From contig JAJEKV010000049.1 of the NCBI GenBank assembly GCA_021234155.1, positions 10,578,292 through 10,642,291 on the forward strand: a DNA stretch of 64,000 nucleotides, in the 5' to 3' direction. Shown here piece after piece: positions 11,162 to 25,016 of this stretch. The stretch's first letter is position 1; every line of letters begins with the position of its first letter. Source of the stretch: Isoetes taiwanensis (lineage: Eukaryota; Streptophyta; Lycopodiopsida; Isoetales; Isoetaceae). The notes beneath the pieces are model-generated. The model saw only the letters and a list, made by a program, of their open reading frames with translations. It ran no database searches and was not told where the DNA came from. A program made the translations under genes and the position numbers.

Positions 11162-12941
11162 ATGACCCAATTCGTTTCCGGAGGACATGCCAACGTTGTA
11201 ACTTTACCAATTGAGAAGAATATCCAAACAGTGGCAACAGGTTTATCATTTTCTGCAACCAAGTTGGATATAGATCAGCTTGTTTCTCAACTGAGGCGGT
11301 GTGGTGATTCTAAAGCTTTGGGAGAAGGTAAGCTGACCCATGTTTTGGTTATAAAGAGTAGATTCAGCCAAGATAGGTTTTTGGGTAATCTCCTTTTACA
11401 GATGTATGGCAAATGTTTGTGTGTAAATGAGGCAAGGGAGGTATTTGTTAAGATGTGTGAAACCAATGTTTTTACTTGGAATATCATGATTTCGGTATAT
11501 ATCCAAAGTGGAAATATAGAGGACGCATTAGGGCTATTTTGGCAAATGCCACATAAAGATGTCGTTTCATGGAATATGTTGATTATGGCTTATACCAACT
11601 CTGGAAGACTGCAAGAGGCAGTCCAATTGTTTGAACAAGCTCCTGAGAAAGATGTATTTTTGTGGAATAGTATGATTGGAGGATATGCCCGCCATGGACA
11701 ACTAGAGACAGCAGTTCGACTTTTTGAAAACATGCCCACAAGAGATGTGGTCTCTTGGAATACAATCATTGGAGCTTATATCCAATGTGGAAAACTGAAA
11801 GAAGCGCAAAAGCTTTTTGAGGAGATGCCAAAGCAGAATATTGTTTCTTGGAATACCATGATCTCAGGTTTAGCCCTTCATGGGAAGCTAGAAGAGGCTG
11901 CACAACTATTTAATAAAATGCCCAAGAGGAATGTGGTTTCATGGACTACTATGGTCACAGCCTATGTTCAAGATGGGCAACTAGACAAAGGACTTGAACT
12001 CTTTGACCAAATGTCAGAACGAAATGTAGCCACATGGAATGCCATGATCACAGGTTACGCACAATATGCAAAACTTGAGGAAACCATCAAGTTCTTTAGA
12101 AAGATGCCAGAGAGGGATGTTATATCATGGACTGCAATGCTATCAGCTTACACCAAGAAAGGATACCTCAAAGATGCCCTAGCATTCTTCAAAAAGATGC
12201 CACATCGGAATATAGTTTCTTGGAATGTAATGCTTGGGGGATATGTTGAACATGGACGGCTTGAAGAAACATTGGACTTTTTTCAAAAAATGAGACTATC
12301 AAATATAAAACCTGATAGAGCCACATTTCTTAATCTTCTAGAAGCATGTGGCCATGCTGCAGCTCTTGTCGAAGGAAAACAAGTACATTCTCTTATTGCC
12401 GGTAGCGTACACGAATCAAATATGGCAATAGGTAATGCACTACTTAACATGTATAGCAGATGTGGAAGTTTAAATCACGCGTGCTCAGTATTCAACAGAA
12501 TGTGTGAGAGAGATGTGATTACATGGAATCACATGATTGTAGCGTATGCTCAACATGGGCTTTCAGCAGAAGTGCTATATCTTTTCCAAAGGATGCAGAA
12601 AGAAGGGGTGAGACCAGACGAGTTCACGTTTGTTGGTCTTCTTTCAGCTTGTAGCTATGGCGGGGAAAGATCCTGGTGTCACACCCACATTGGAGCACTA
12701 TACTTGCCGGATTGATTTTCTTGGACGGATTGGATGCCTAGATGAAGCAGAAGATTTAATTACTAGCACACCGTTTCGAGAGGACACTGCAGTATGGACG
12801 ACATTTCTTGGTTCTTATACTCTTTACATTGACATGAAAAGAGGGAGAAATGCTGCAGAGTGTGTTTTGAAACTTGACCCAGCAAATGCTGCGGCCTATG
12901 TGTCATTATCAAACATATATGCAGCAGCTGGATTAAACTAA
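11162..12941 (+). pseudogene. Pentatricopeptide repeat (PPR) protein gene, 3' part broken
   Basis: The frame is open from 11150, but the first true ATG is at 11162 (fifth codon). It encodes about 12 tandem PPR units. Most are 31-residue S-type repeats of the form DVVSWNxMIxAYxxxGxLxEAxxLFxxMPxR (residues about 100-385), followed by L/S-type repeats with GKQVHSLIAGSV and NALLNMYSRCGSL. Such proteins bind organellar RNA base by base and act in editing, splicing or stability in plastids or mitochondria. At about 12655 the frame breaks inside LLSACS. The downstream frame (12660-12941) continues with GVTPTLEHYTC to LSNIYAAAGLN, the usual post-PPR region, with some residues missing between. No E or DYW domain follows. 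Likely a pseudogene or recently damaged gene. Confidence 0.85.
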
Positions 12942-12984
12942 GCACATTCGAGTCCTGGGAATTTGTTTAGCCACCAGCAAACTG

Positions 12985-13320
12985 CTTAATCATGGTCATA
13001 CCCTCCAAGTTGATTCATGCAATTATATAAGAGGGTTAATATCATCGGCCAGGGCTGTGCTTGTCACATGAACAGGCACATTCCCTTATTACTGGTAGTG
13101 TACATGATGAATCAAATGTATGGCATATGTGAAGTTAAAATCATGCATGCTCAGTATTGGACAGAATGTGTGAGAGAGATGTAATCCCTTGATTGTAGCA
13201 TAATGCCTACATTGTGAGCTCTGGAAAACTGTTTTAGCGGCTGACAAATTGGTCAATCGTGGCATACCCTCCAAATTTATTCACGTGAGAGGGTTAATAT
13301 CCTCGACCAGGGGCTGCGCT
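12985..13320 (+). repeat. Degenerate duplications 3' of the PPR gene
   Basis: A block at about 12990-13060 (cataccctccaagttgattcatgc ... gagggttaatatcatcg) recurs at about 13258-13320. Between them, 13080-13190 is a decayed copy of PPR coding sequence found at 12385-12525 (ttattgccggtagcgtacac and gtgctcagtattcaacagaatgtgtgagagag). Unequal duplication of the gene's 3' end explains this and may relate to the frame break. Confidence 0.65.
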
Positions 13321-16300
13321 GCCTATGACCTGCCTGAGATGCTCATGAGCTCGTGAACTTTCCTTATAATCATTTGAAGCAAATGTAGCATCATTTTTTA
13401 AATGGTCCATTTTCCTGCAGAACACTGGAAAAAGTCATTTACAACTCCAAGGGGTTCACAATTCAGAAATTAAAAGCGAAGCTAGAAGCAGCTGCAGCTT
13501 CACATGGGAAAGAAAATATGGAAGTAGTATGCATTTATTAACTGCATATGGCAAATTATTGAACACTCCTGTGTTTGTGTTAACAGGATAGTAGCATAAG
13601 GAAGTGATTACGTCTACAAAAGACGGAATTACTTCAAGGTGCTACTACTGCAACGAAAAGAAACTCAAAGGTCAGTCTCACAACGAAATTCAATGTGTCC
13701 TACTCAGATATTTATGAACTTTATATTGCTATAGGCTTGGTACACCATTAATTCTACATCTAACATGATAGTCTAACAGGTTGGTAATTGATGTTTCTAA
13801 TTGTGTATATATTAGGACAAGCTATGTGAATGGCATGTAGAACAATTTTGCAAGATTCCTAGTATTTCGACCCTGTAAATCTTCCTCATCCCCAGTCCAT
13901 CTAATATCAAGACTGCATCTGGAAATATATCTGCAGTAAGTTGATGCCGTCCTATGACTTTGAAACCAATAAATGACTGTAAACCATTGATTGAATATAT
14001 AACCCATAACAATAGCATTCTCACCTCCAGCATCATGAAGCCGTACCTCAAGCCAGTAGATGACTGTAAACCATAACATCACGACTGTATCTCAAGCCAG
14101 TAGATGACTGTAAACCATCGGTTGATGACTGTAAACCATCGGTTCTCACCTCCACCATCATCAAGCCGTACCTCAGAATCCGAAAGAGAGAGCACTGAAA
14201 ATCTCAAAAAAGTTATTTTTTACTAACATAAATATGTAGTAAAGACCAAAACAAAATGTGCTGACATACTAGTCTTTAATCTCTGAGAAGTACTCCTGCA
14301 AACTTAATATACATCAATGTGTTTGGCCGATTGTTGGCATGTGTGCAAATTTCCGAAAGGGATGAGATTTGGCCGATTGTTTGGCATGTGTGTAAATTTC
14401 CAAAAGGGATGAGATTAGACGGCTTGACACTATTTGTTGGAACGAGACCAACTTGAAAATATAAAGTAGCAAAAGGCCCAACAATAATTATCCGTTGTCC
14501 CATCCTCTATGGTAAGAACTAAATACCTACTCCATTGCCATTCCCCATTTTCTTGCAAAGAAACTTTGATTATATCTTGAAACTGCAAATGGTGATCCTT
14601 GGTTTAGTTAATAGCAGTACAACAATAGGAAAAAGATTGGCCAAGTGGTGATCATTGTAGCAAGTTTTATCTTAAATTCTGTGTTGATGCCATAACTGCT
14701 GATGCATTAGAGACATCAACTTCTCCTAGCAGATGCCCTTGATGGGTCTGCATATGCATATTGCATACATCCTAAAATAACTTGGTAAAGGATCCTTTTA
14801 TCAATCCCAAATGAGCAAATCCCAGTTTGAAGAAGCTGAGTTGAAGGCAAGATTTATATCGTGTTTATTTATTATTCATTTTTTTCCATTGACATATGCT
14901 ACATATAATTGTCTTCAATGGTAGATAGTTTTTATTGTGTTGCTGTATTTGTTGGGTAGAAAGTTTTGGGAGTTTGGACTACTTTATTGTGTTATTCTGC
15001 TCATAGATCTATAGAGGTTTTGGTGAAGGGGACTGAAGATGATTGTTAGGCGATTGATGTGCTTGCAATTGAGCTATTGCAAAGGGGAACAAAGAACGTT
15101 ATCTCTTGTAAAGAGAGGTGGAGATAAGACCCCAAGCTTCATCTACGTATTTTTTTCAAGGGAAATTTACCAAAATAACCTTAATTGTTGACTTAATTCC
15201 CAAAAAGCCCTTTGCATTTTTTAAATTCCCATGCCCTTAATTCTTAACTATTTTCCCAAATAGTTTGATGCAATAAACTTCTGCGATTTTGGTTTGGTAT
15301 TTGGGAATCAGTGGTTAGGACTATGATTTTGATGCCGTATTGTATAAAAAAGGGTATATTTTGGCATGTTTGAGCAGCTTGTTTCCATTTAGTGGTCTAG
15401 TTTCTAATTTTAATGTGTTTGCAAGTTTATTGTTGGCTATTTTTCATGCTAAATTGTGGGGCGTCGATAGGGTTTCACACCACTTCCTTTTTCGAGGCTG
15501 GGCTCCCTGTTTTTTGCAGGTGCGGCGGAGCAGAGGAGGCGCAGGCATCGTTGAAGCCAAGAAGGGCTCTTCATATTCTTGTGTTGAAGGGCATGCTTGG
15601 CATGTTCCTGGTTGTTGCCAAACAGTGGCAAACAGTGGCAAAAGGATTTGGATCGTTGCTGATTGTTGGCAAACAGTGGCAAAGGATTGATCCTGGCAGA
15701 GCAGGGGCGGGCAGTCCTATTGTTGGAGAGTTTGGCTGTGTTCGTGGATCCAATAGAGCTATATTTCCTGCAAAGTTATGGCAAGGGTTAGATTGTGCCG
15801 ACATGAGGCCTTGTAGATTGTGGCATCAACCACAAAACCCTGCTTTCCTCTGTGGTTCGAAGCTTTAATAAGGAAGTGGAACAAATTTAGGCCAAGAGTT
15901 AAACTGCATGTGCTAGTTTGTGAGCAAAGTTTCGAGCTGTAGACCGCACAAAAGAAAGCTCATGGGGGGTGTCAATCCTTGAGAAATATTCTGATCTCTG
16001 TTTCTGTTCTGGCGCAGGTGGGCGCTTCTTATTCCAATAAGGACCTAGATTTCTGGGTTTGCATGCAGCTGGAGCAGGGGATTGGTTCCGGCGGGGTAGA
16101 GCAGGTAGAGCAGGGGATGCCAGCAGGGCCTGCTGTTCAGAGGGCGGACGCAAAGTGGCTATGGTTTAAGCCCATACCTTCGGTCCATATTGTGGCAGGG
16201 GTGTTTTTGTCTGCACCATGGGTTTGAAAAGGACCTTAGAAAGTGGCAGAGGATTTTCCTGCCAAAAAGATGTTAGCCATTGATTTAGTATGATGCTCTG

Positions 16301-18824
16301 GATATGCTGGAGATCAATGGTTCATATTCAATCTTAAAACAAATCCCATAAACCCTTGAAAAAACATATTGTTAATACGTCATATATAGATCATTTATAA
16401 ATTATGGGTTTTCTAATTCATTGGCTTTTATATTTTTGTATTTTCCATTGTTGTAGCATTTGCCAGCCAATTCCTTTCTTCATAAAAAAAAAGTTCAAAT
16501 TGCATGTAATGGCATGTATGGCCATTATTTGAAATTATAGAATAAGAGATGTCGAAAATGTAAATCTTATTATAAGAACAGTGTGCATAATTATTATGAT
16601 GGCGTTTTATCTATTCACATGCTCAGGCATAGCTCACCATGTTTTGTGTCCCGCCTCCTTGTACCTTGTATTATGGCAACGACCTTAATCTTTATCGTTT
16701 TCTCTAGGTTGACTAAAGTGCTAGAAATCTCTCTCATTGGGCTAGCGGCACAACTTGCCAACATGCTTATGTATGAAAGAAATATTTCTAGATCACCACA
16801 ACAAATTCACAACAGAATGGAGGTACGTAGAGAATGAAATGTTTTTGAATCACTACAACAAGTTTATACCAATGGAGAGTACAAGGTAAAGAAAAATAAA
16901 ATTCAGTTGTCCAGTGTTTACCGCAAAAGATTTGGCAGCATTATATTATTCACCTTCTGTCATCAAAAAAAGTTTACCTGGCTAATTGAATGTTGAAAAT
17001 TCTATGCAAGCAACTTTAATATTGACATCCTAACAAAGGTCTTTTGAAAATGCTAGACTAGACATCAAGATTATCTTTACAAGAAATTTATCGCGGCGGC
17101 CTTGGCCGCCGCAAACATTTTTTGAGTTCCATCTGACAATTCCATGTATAGAAATGGATGTATATATGTTCAAACAAAACAGATTGAGCTAATTCACCAA
17201 GGAAATGATCTACTATCCTTTTTCATAATTTAGTTGCAACTAAGAGTGATGCAGCTGAAAATAATGCCACAAACTTGGATGGAAGCAATGATTAGGGAAT
17301 GATTTGGCAAAAAAATTTGAGTCCTAACTTTGAAGGAGACCTATTTGATCCACCATAGCAGATTTTATCTAGCAGATGTTTGGAAAAATATCCTAGCATT
17401 GCAAGATCTATGCTTCTCTTCTTAGCATAGACTCGGCAATGCCATGTATGGTGCATACTCTCATTGATTCGTCAAGTTAACCATTCTAATAGTTAAAAGT
17501 CAAGAACATTTAAACCCTTGAAATCCATTCCCTTGAATGAGATTGAACTATTTTTATCTTATCCATTAAGTATTCTTCGACTCGTAAAACCCCGCAAAGC
17601 AGTTAATGGTTTTCCGACCTTACTATACAGCTTAAGCAATCTATAGAAAGCGGGGACAACAACTTGGAGATCTTTCTCTTCCATTTTGTGAAAGAAATTG
17701 CAAGATAGCTTTACATTCACTCTTTAATAACACTAAGTAACAAAGTAACATTAGGGTGCATCCAGCCTTGGCCATTTCTACAAAAACCTTGCATTCTTCA
17801 GCTTGACATTTTGCCATAGAAGCAAATAATGAATTCCTTAGGAAGCATATAGTGAAGGTGCCAATTAAGTTGCCTTAAAGGTCAAGGTTGGACTGAAAAG
17901 TCGATTTTGTTTCAAAAAAGGGCGCTTCATTTCCAATGTGAAGGAAATGTAACACAATCTAGACCGTGGATGTGAAGGAAATGTAACACAATCTAGACGG
18001 TGGTGGATTACAGCATACGAAATCACCACCGAACCTACATCACAAATTCGGCTTCTCTCTTTGTCAGATCTGCAGATTCAACTACAATCCGGCAGTCCCA
18101 GGTGAGGGAGTATCACTTCATCTATTTTCCATAGCCCATATTTGGATATAAAGCAAGAAAAGAGGTTGTGGATACTTGCTTCTGCCACAGTCTTTTGAAG
18201 CATCTCTGTTTTAGATTTCTCTAGCAACTAGCTCTATTTGATTGCAAGCAAGAAAGAAAAAGGGAGGTCTATTTGATTCTTCGAAAGCACCCACTTGAAA
18301 GGGGAGCAACTGATTGATGTGTTAAGCCCGAGGTAGTCCATCTGAGCCCGTCTGTCTGTCTACATGTTCAAAGCTTCTGATGCAAGAGCAGATCACAAAT
18401 ATCTAATACATGTCGAAGTTCTCCAACAGATGGAGCTTGTGCCGCTTCTCTGCTCCAGCGATGGCAATGCAATATGCCATATCCAGCAAGCTGCTCCGGC
18501 GGCATAGCAACAACCGACACCCTTTTTTTCTTTTTTCTTATACTTTTTAAAGCCTGATTTTTTCCTCAGAAAGGTCTGTGTTAGTTTTAGGGGAAGGCAT
18601 CATCAAAGATATTCAAAAAACATATTATATTTGTAGGAGAATTATATATGTTAGATACATAGATTGCATATGAAAATAACCATTTCCAATCTTAGATGTT
18701 CAAAAAATAATCCACCATCTTTATTAATTTTTGAACGTATGCCTGGCAGAAAGCCCAGCAATGCTGACCAATTTTTGTAGTATAAGTATAGCCTCTTATT
18801 TATTCATCCAGTAAATGATGTTTC
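13321..18824. other. Intergenic region without a confident gene; short tandem repeats
   Basis: No ORF here has recognisable domains. Visible repeats: copies of agtagatgactgtaaaccat at about 14050-14140; two units of about 50 bases with tggccgattgttggcatgtg at 14320-14420; gtggcaaacagtggcaaa-type repetition at 15615-15690; and a 34-base duplication containing gaaggaaatgtaacacaatc at 17938-17998. ORFs at 15340-15870 overlap on both strands and show no domain. Confidence 0.45.
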
Positions 18825-20760
18825 TTTTTTTTTTTTTTTTTTTTTGAAGGACGGCAAGCTTTATTTACCAATCAAAATTATAACCTTATAAAATGCAAAG
18901 ACAGATTACAATCCCCGGGGACAAACTGAACCAACTGAGCACAACAATCATGGTTTCTATGCATAAGAAGGAATCTGAAGGTAAGTATGCCAAATATATA
19001 ATTTTTTCTCTTGATTAAGAGAAGAACAGTTATAAGCCATAACAATTTTATTCCGTGTCCATTGAAGAAGAATCTCATTTGCAGTATTCATGCCCTTAAA
19101 GATAAATAGTCTCCTTCTCTTTCAGATCGACCATAAAAACCAGCCACACAGAAGATGAAAAGCTTGTTTCTGCCATTTTTGCCATGCATTAGGATAGATA
19201 GCGAGCAGAATTTATGGGCTAGATCGAGACATGCCAAATAAGGTTAACAACCGAGACCACGCATGCCGAAGCCGCTCACACAAGAAAAAACAATACTCAG
19301 TACTCTCAACCCTTTGCTTACATAAAGAACAGAGCTCTGAAATCCGATTATCAATTATATAGACCGACATGTTGACTCTGAGATATCTTTGGATCATTTG
19401 CCACCACAAAATCGCCACTTTGGGATGAAATAACTTATCCCATACCCATGTCCAAACAATTTTCCATTGTGGCTGCGGAACCTGAAGATGCCATCTCTTA
19501 GACGAAGGCAAGATTTCAGAATGCAGAAGCAATTTATACACAGAAGAAACAAAGCGCAATGGCTCGATACCCTGATGGCAATCCCATACAGCTACTTCAA
19601 TTTATGGCCCAGAATCCTACGGTAACAATGCTGCAATATGAGTCCAAATTACTCTATTCCATTTGTACAACAAGAATTTTGTTTGAAATGCTTCCCATGA
19701 CATGAGATGACCAGACTCATACCAAGCTGCAATAGTGCTTATTCCAGCTGCTATCCATCGTCATTGTGTCTTTGGATGAACAACAACACGTAGAGGCATA
19801 TTCTCAGGAGTGTCCTGCAAAGGAATCCATCAGTATGGAGTACAGCTGAAGATACGCCTCAGGATTGATATGAAAAAGAGATCTGACAGCGCCAAGCAGC
19901 AAGCAACCCTTTTAAAAAGGGAGAAGGGTCAAGATACAGATGTGTAGGATAAAGCAATGCCCAAGGAAGGAGAGACTTAATGATGGCTTTATGAAATGGA
20001 AGACAATGTTGAATTGACTGCATCAGCAACCTCAGGCCAGGAGAATCATCCTTACCAATGAGAATTCTCCAAATAAAGTTCGATATCATCACCTTACTTT
20101 GGAGGTGAAAATCCAACATTCCAAGACCATCATCTGCCTTAGGTGTAATGCACTCTACCTAGGCTACCTTGACCACAGCTCCTACCCCAAATAAAATTCC
20201 TGACGATATGCACAATCTCCTCCATCTTACAATGAGGAGCTAATAGAGCAAATGCCATGTAGATATGAGTATTACTAAGAATAGATTTAGCCACAATGAT
20301 TATTTCAGGCATGGATAGTTTAACTGTATTTTACCAAAATAAGTGCTTTTGCAACCCTCTAATAATTTCATCCCAAGCATTCGAAGCGAAGATGTTAATT
20401 CCGACAGGGATACCAAGCAAACTTCTCAAAGAAACCCCAATCAACACTATCATAAGGTTTAGCAAAATCAAGCTTAAGATACACCGCTTTATGACCCTGT
20501 AACCGGGCCTAATATATTCCCTCAAATACAGCAGCCACGTTATTGAGAATACAACAATGAGAGACAGAGCAAGATTGTGTTGACGAGATAGAGTTAGTCA
20601 AAATATCTCGAACTTTTTCTGCCAATGTCTTAGCAAAGATCTTACCATGGCTTCCAGGATACGCTGCCTTCAATCTACCATTTTTTCCAATTCTAGAGCT
20701 TCCTCTGTGGCTCCCATCATAGCAAACAAATAGAAATGGGCCTGCACGATTCTACTGGTG
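18825..20760 (-). mobile_element. L1-type LINE (non-LTR retrotransposon), 5'-truncated and degenerate
   Basis: A run of about 20 T at 18825-18845 is the poly(A) tail of a minus-strand LINE. Leftward from about 20650 the minus strand encodes degenerate reverse transcriptase: AEKVRDILTNSISSTQS, then LKLDFAKPYDSVDWGF near 20440-20480, the first catalytic-Asp region. The region 20119-19859 matches the post-RT segment. The frame about 19570-19212 is a zf-RVT domain, with WVWDKLFHPKVAILWW and the paired cysteines of CSLCKQ and FFLCERLRHAW. Several stops and frame changes separate these blocks. No endonuclease domain was found. Confidence 0.8.
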
Positions 20761-23116
20761 TTGGGCCGAAGAGATTTGTTTCACTTGCATACTTAATTCG
20801 ATCTCTACTACCCATTCTAGATTCAGGAGTTTCCAAGGTTTGTAGGATGGAGGAATTTTTATTGGAGGGTTTTTTCATGTTGGCTTCTATCATCTATTTA
20901 TAAAAAGTGCAGGAAAGAAACTTCAATATAAGGAGCTGCATACAAATTCTAAGTTCCTTCAATTAAAGAATTTGAGTGAAATGAATCTTCAATACAGGGA
21001 ATCCTTTTAATATATTTGATATCTATAGCAAAGGGTCCGAGCCATTACCAAAGTAATGAGTAAAAAAACAAAACATTACCTTATAATAAGGTTCTAACAA
21101 TGTAATAAGATTGAATGAATCTGGTTACTTTGCAAGAATGTTGCGCAACACATCATCCACAATAACTAGTTGGATGATGTCTAGGAATACCCTTGGATCA
21201 AAACCCAGAATTAACAAATACATACATCAAATGCTTGTTGAAATCTTGTTAGTGTATATATTACATTTCCTGCAATTAGGGTCCAATCTTCCTTGACACC
21301 TCATTTTGCTGCTTAACTGAGTTCTTTTTATTGCCCACTGCTCAGTTGGAACACATACTCAAGAACATCATAACTGATATTATAAAAAATAAACATTTCG
21401 CCTAGTTGAAGCATTTTGGAAATGTGTAAGCCCTTTTATCTAATATATGGCTAGCAGAATCAATGTATTGGTTATATTTGATATCTCTTGTCCGCTTGAC
21501 GCACTATTTGGTTGTTAATCCCTGGCCCTAAACGCACTGGTCGAACTCCTATTGTATGCAAGACAACTGACTTGACTGCTACCATGCCAGTTGAAGGTGT
21601 CATATTGCTAGAAATAGGGTGCTCAATCTAGGAAGCAAAGTGGCTATTCCAAATCTTGTACCCATAAATTATGTTCTCTAAAAGATTTATACTTTACATT
21701 TTGCATGGCAGCTTTTGTTAGATCTTGCAGACAAGCATCATATAAATTTATATCTTACTAACATACTAATATAGCCCCTTGATGCTAACCAACTTGCATG
21801 CATCGACTCAAATAGATTTGTATTTGAAATGTGTGCGTCAAAATAACGCATCTCGACTAGGTGGTGACCTTATAAAGTGTTCATATTTTCCAACGTGCGA
21901 GACCAATCTTGTCTAGCTGGGATTATCAAGCAATACATAGTTCGGTTTGCTGTGGGTTCATTATGGTTTGTTATGGGTTCATTATGGTTTGTTATGGGTT
22001 CATTATGGTTGTAATGGTTTATAATTGATAATAAAGGAAAGTTGAACCAGGGGCCAGCGCATCTTCTGGAATTCCTTCTAGCATCGACTCTAGCTTCACA
22101 ACTTGTACTGGTGCTCTTCTAAGAATCAATGTTGTATGTGCAAAAACAAGATCTGTGTGTGCTTCAATTTCCCTTTTAGAATTCACAAAAATTGTTCCAG
22201 CTGGCTGCAAATTTTTTCCTTAGCATCTTGCATGTCGTTTTAGTGTTCACGATGCTTCTCTGTGGAATCAAGTTTTTGCTTTGCTCAAATTCTGGGGCTT
22301 TATATGTCATCGCTTCTTTGAGCACGAATACTAAGGGCCAAGATTCGACATGCATGCCAGTTCTTCGTCTACGTGGCAATAAGGGTCACGAAAACCTACG
22401 AGGCAATTTTGTTGCACTATTCCACTAGATGTCAATTAGGGGATGCAACATTTAAAATTGAATGATGAATTCAATTTCGAATCCAAAATTGTCTACGAAC
22501 ATAGATTCCGGGGCTGCTTCAAACATAAATCCGTAGTTGCTCACACAAATCCGAAATTGCTCCAAAACATTGCTGAGGAATACTCATTTTAAAATTGAAA
22601 TCCTAAGTTGCTTGCATTCAAACCTAGTTTTATATATGATCAGAATTTTCTGTATGTTTATGGCAAACAATACTTGACCAAACTATTTCTGTTCAGAAGA
22701 AGCCTTATAGCAATAGCATATGTATTTCTGTATATCTACTGCCATCTAGAAAGGCACATGCTCCATTGTAGATATAAACTATGATTGTACTACTTTCAAA
22801 TCAGCTTATAAACTAGGCCAATTCATATTCACATAGTCATATAACAAAAATCTAAACTGAACAACCCTTGCATGGTTGGATGCTTATCAAGAACATGGAA
22901 ATTGTTCTTTTCAAATATAAAGATGTAACTTTTCAGACCCCATAAAGCTGCGAACTAAAAAAACTTTACTGCAAGCATATGAGCACACAACGTATGTTTC
23001 TGTGAGGGCTGCATCTTATAGCTGCAGAAGACTCACATGCCTACAAAGGAATAGGAAAACAATTTAACTATTATTCTGCTGCCCATATCAAAGTTGTAAA
23101 AGAGAATATTTTTTAC
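20761..23116. other. Intergenic region, no confident gene
   Basis: Only short ORFs without domains. A 23-base unit (gggttcattatggtttgttat) is repeated about three times at 21953-22010. Confidence 0.45.
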
Positions 23117-24547
23117 TTATACTCCGCTGTCTTCGCTTTCAGTTGAATGGCTACCGAATTGTTGATCAATTAGTTCTCGTCTTGATTTATCATATAAAGT
23201 AGTGGCGAGAGCATTTCTACGAGCAGAATTTGCTATAGAAATTGCTGCTGAATACCTTGGTGCCTTCGCAATAATAGATGCAACTTCGTTAGGATCCTGC
23301 TCGAGAGATCTTGTTAATGCTTCCATGGGGTTCAAGCTCGCACCTGCTACCCTGTGCAAACCGTATGCTGCAGCCCTCACCACTTCACTATTAGGAATTT
23401 GTAAGCGCTTGACTCGCTCTGAATATTTTTTACTTTTCCTTTCTAATTCTATGGCTGCCTGTAATTCAGATTTCGTTTCATCTATCCAATCGTTATTGAA
23501 CCCATTATGTCTCACACAAAGATTATGCAGGATTAGACAAGCAGCAACAATATCTGAGACTTTGTCTAGCTGCTGTCATTTCTCTTCAACAAGATTCTGA
23601 ATCTTGACTTTAACATGCCAAAGGTGCATTCCACATGCATTCTTGTGCTAGATTGAATATAGTTCCAATGATACTCCACTCTGCTTAGTCCATCTTTATG
23701 ACCCTTGAATGGCGAAAGCATCCAAGGCTGTGGAGGGTAAGCTGCATCACCTACTAGACAATAGTTTCCTAAGTGCCCAGCTTTGATCCTCTTTACAGCT
23801 TCACTTTGCTCAAACAACTTCCAATCGTGAATGCTGCCTGTCCAGCCAACATCATAGTTCCATATGCAACAATCTGCGCTCATAATGACTTGTAACAAGA
23901 CTGAATGGAAGCCCCCTTTCAAATGTTATAATCTTGCACATTTTCAGTAGGTGGAATAATCGGGAGATGACTCCCCAACAACAAAAGGGCCCCCCTTTCA
24001 AACGTTCAAACTGACGTGATAAGGTATGCATACGATCAGGAGAAGGCCATTTTAAATCTTGCATACTCTCCTTCACCGCTTTGCAGAATTCGCATATAGC
24101 CCTCTGTGCCATTGTATACCCCACACTATACTGATCTGCAATTTTCTTTATAGCATTCGTAGCTGCAAGTCTTGTCAGAGCAATGCAAATCCTTTTCTCT
24201 ACAGATATAGCTGTGCGCATATATGTATCCCGACGAACAAGTGACGGGCCTAACACACTACATACATATTGAAATGTGGCTCTGGACAATCGTTGTCTAC
24301 TCTTAAACATGTCATCTGTGTAAGACGATAAAAGAGTTGCTTCCATAAACCTAGAGGGTCTGCTATAAGTCCAAATATGCGGAGCTCCTCTTATTGTTCT
24401 ACCGTTAGTGCAGCTTATCAAGTATGAACACATTTCCATCCAATGAGCATAGAGGGTGAATACCATTGTGGGTGAAGATTCCTCAACCAATGCTTTCAGA
24501 ATGTGGTACAACAACATTGCCCACAAGATCTTCACCATCCTGTCCAT
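23117..24547 (-). pseudogene. PIF/Harbinger-type transposase (HARBI1-like, DDE_Tnp_4), frameshifted
   Basis: The ATG at 24547 opens a frame with the N-terminal helical region (FKSRQRLSRATFQYV, then VEKRICIALTRLA and IADQYSVGYTMAQRAI). Near 24010-23930 the frame is shifted; the expected conserved segment (LPIIPPTENVQDYNI) is in another frame. The catalytic core resumes at 23922-23566, with the second and third acidic residues visible in CLVGDAAYP and MHVECTFGMLKSRFRIL and an acidic residue in the GWTGSIHDW block. Another shift leads to 23515-23117, a charged C-terminal tail after a LILHNLC-type motif. The enzyme cuts and pastes its own DNA. With at least two frameshifts this copy is dead. Confidence 0.85.
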
Positions 24548-25016
24548 CTTCTAAGTGCCTGATCAAGTGACGGAACAAGTTATAAGGCATAAGAAAGAAG
24601 ACCACAAGCCTAACAAGATGTATCACATCCAGTCGCTTTGCATGGACTTAAAATTTGTTGTAATAGAGGGGAACATTTAGTATGTGACAAGTGTTAATGT
24701 GACAATTCACATGGCAACAACTTAAGTTCATTCGTTTAATGATGATGTAAATTTCTTCAACCCGTCAGCTTCAATGATCAAAAATGCAATGCACAAACAA
24801 GGATATTTTCTTCTGGTAAGGTGATTTGGAAAGCGGGAACTAAAAAATATAAGGAAAGTTGAAAGGATGGGTTTCACTTGGTGGAACTGTACTTTGTTTT
24901 ACAGGTGATGGTACAGGCAGCAGTTGATATGCATCATATGGAAGGTTCTGCAGTAAATAAGAATGAACACAATCAGGAAAAAGTCAGGAATATGGATGCT
25001 GAGAAAAAGAACAATA
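24548..25016. other. Spacer within the Harbinger element, with a tandem duplication
   Basis: Two units of about 131 bases start at about 24887 and 25018, sharing tactttgttttacaggtgatg and gcagttgatatgcatcatat. They straddle the 3' end of the proline-rich ORF. Confidence 0.7.

Noticed and set aside
13822-14082. Two overlapping minus-strand ORFs near 14 kb
   Set aside because: They lie on short tandem repeats (gatgactgtaaaccat) and share no domain.
15340-16227. Cluster of ORFs of 65-151 codons on both strands
   Set aside because: Overlapping frames on both strands with no domain and internal repeats; no reason to prefer any one.
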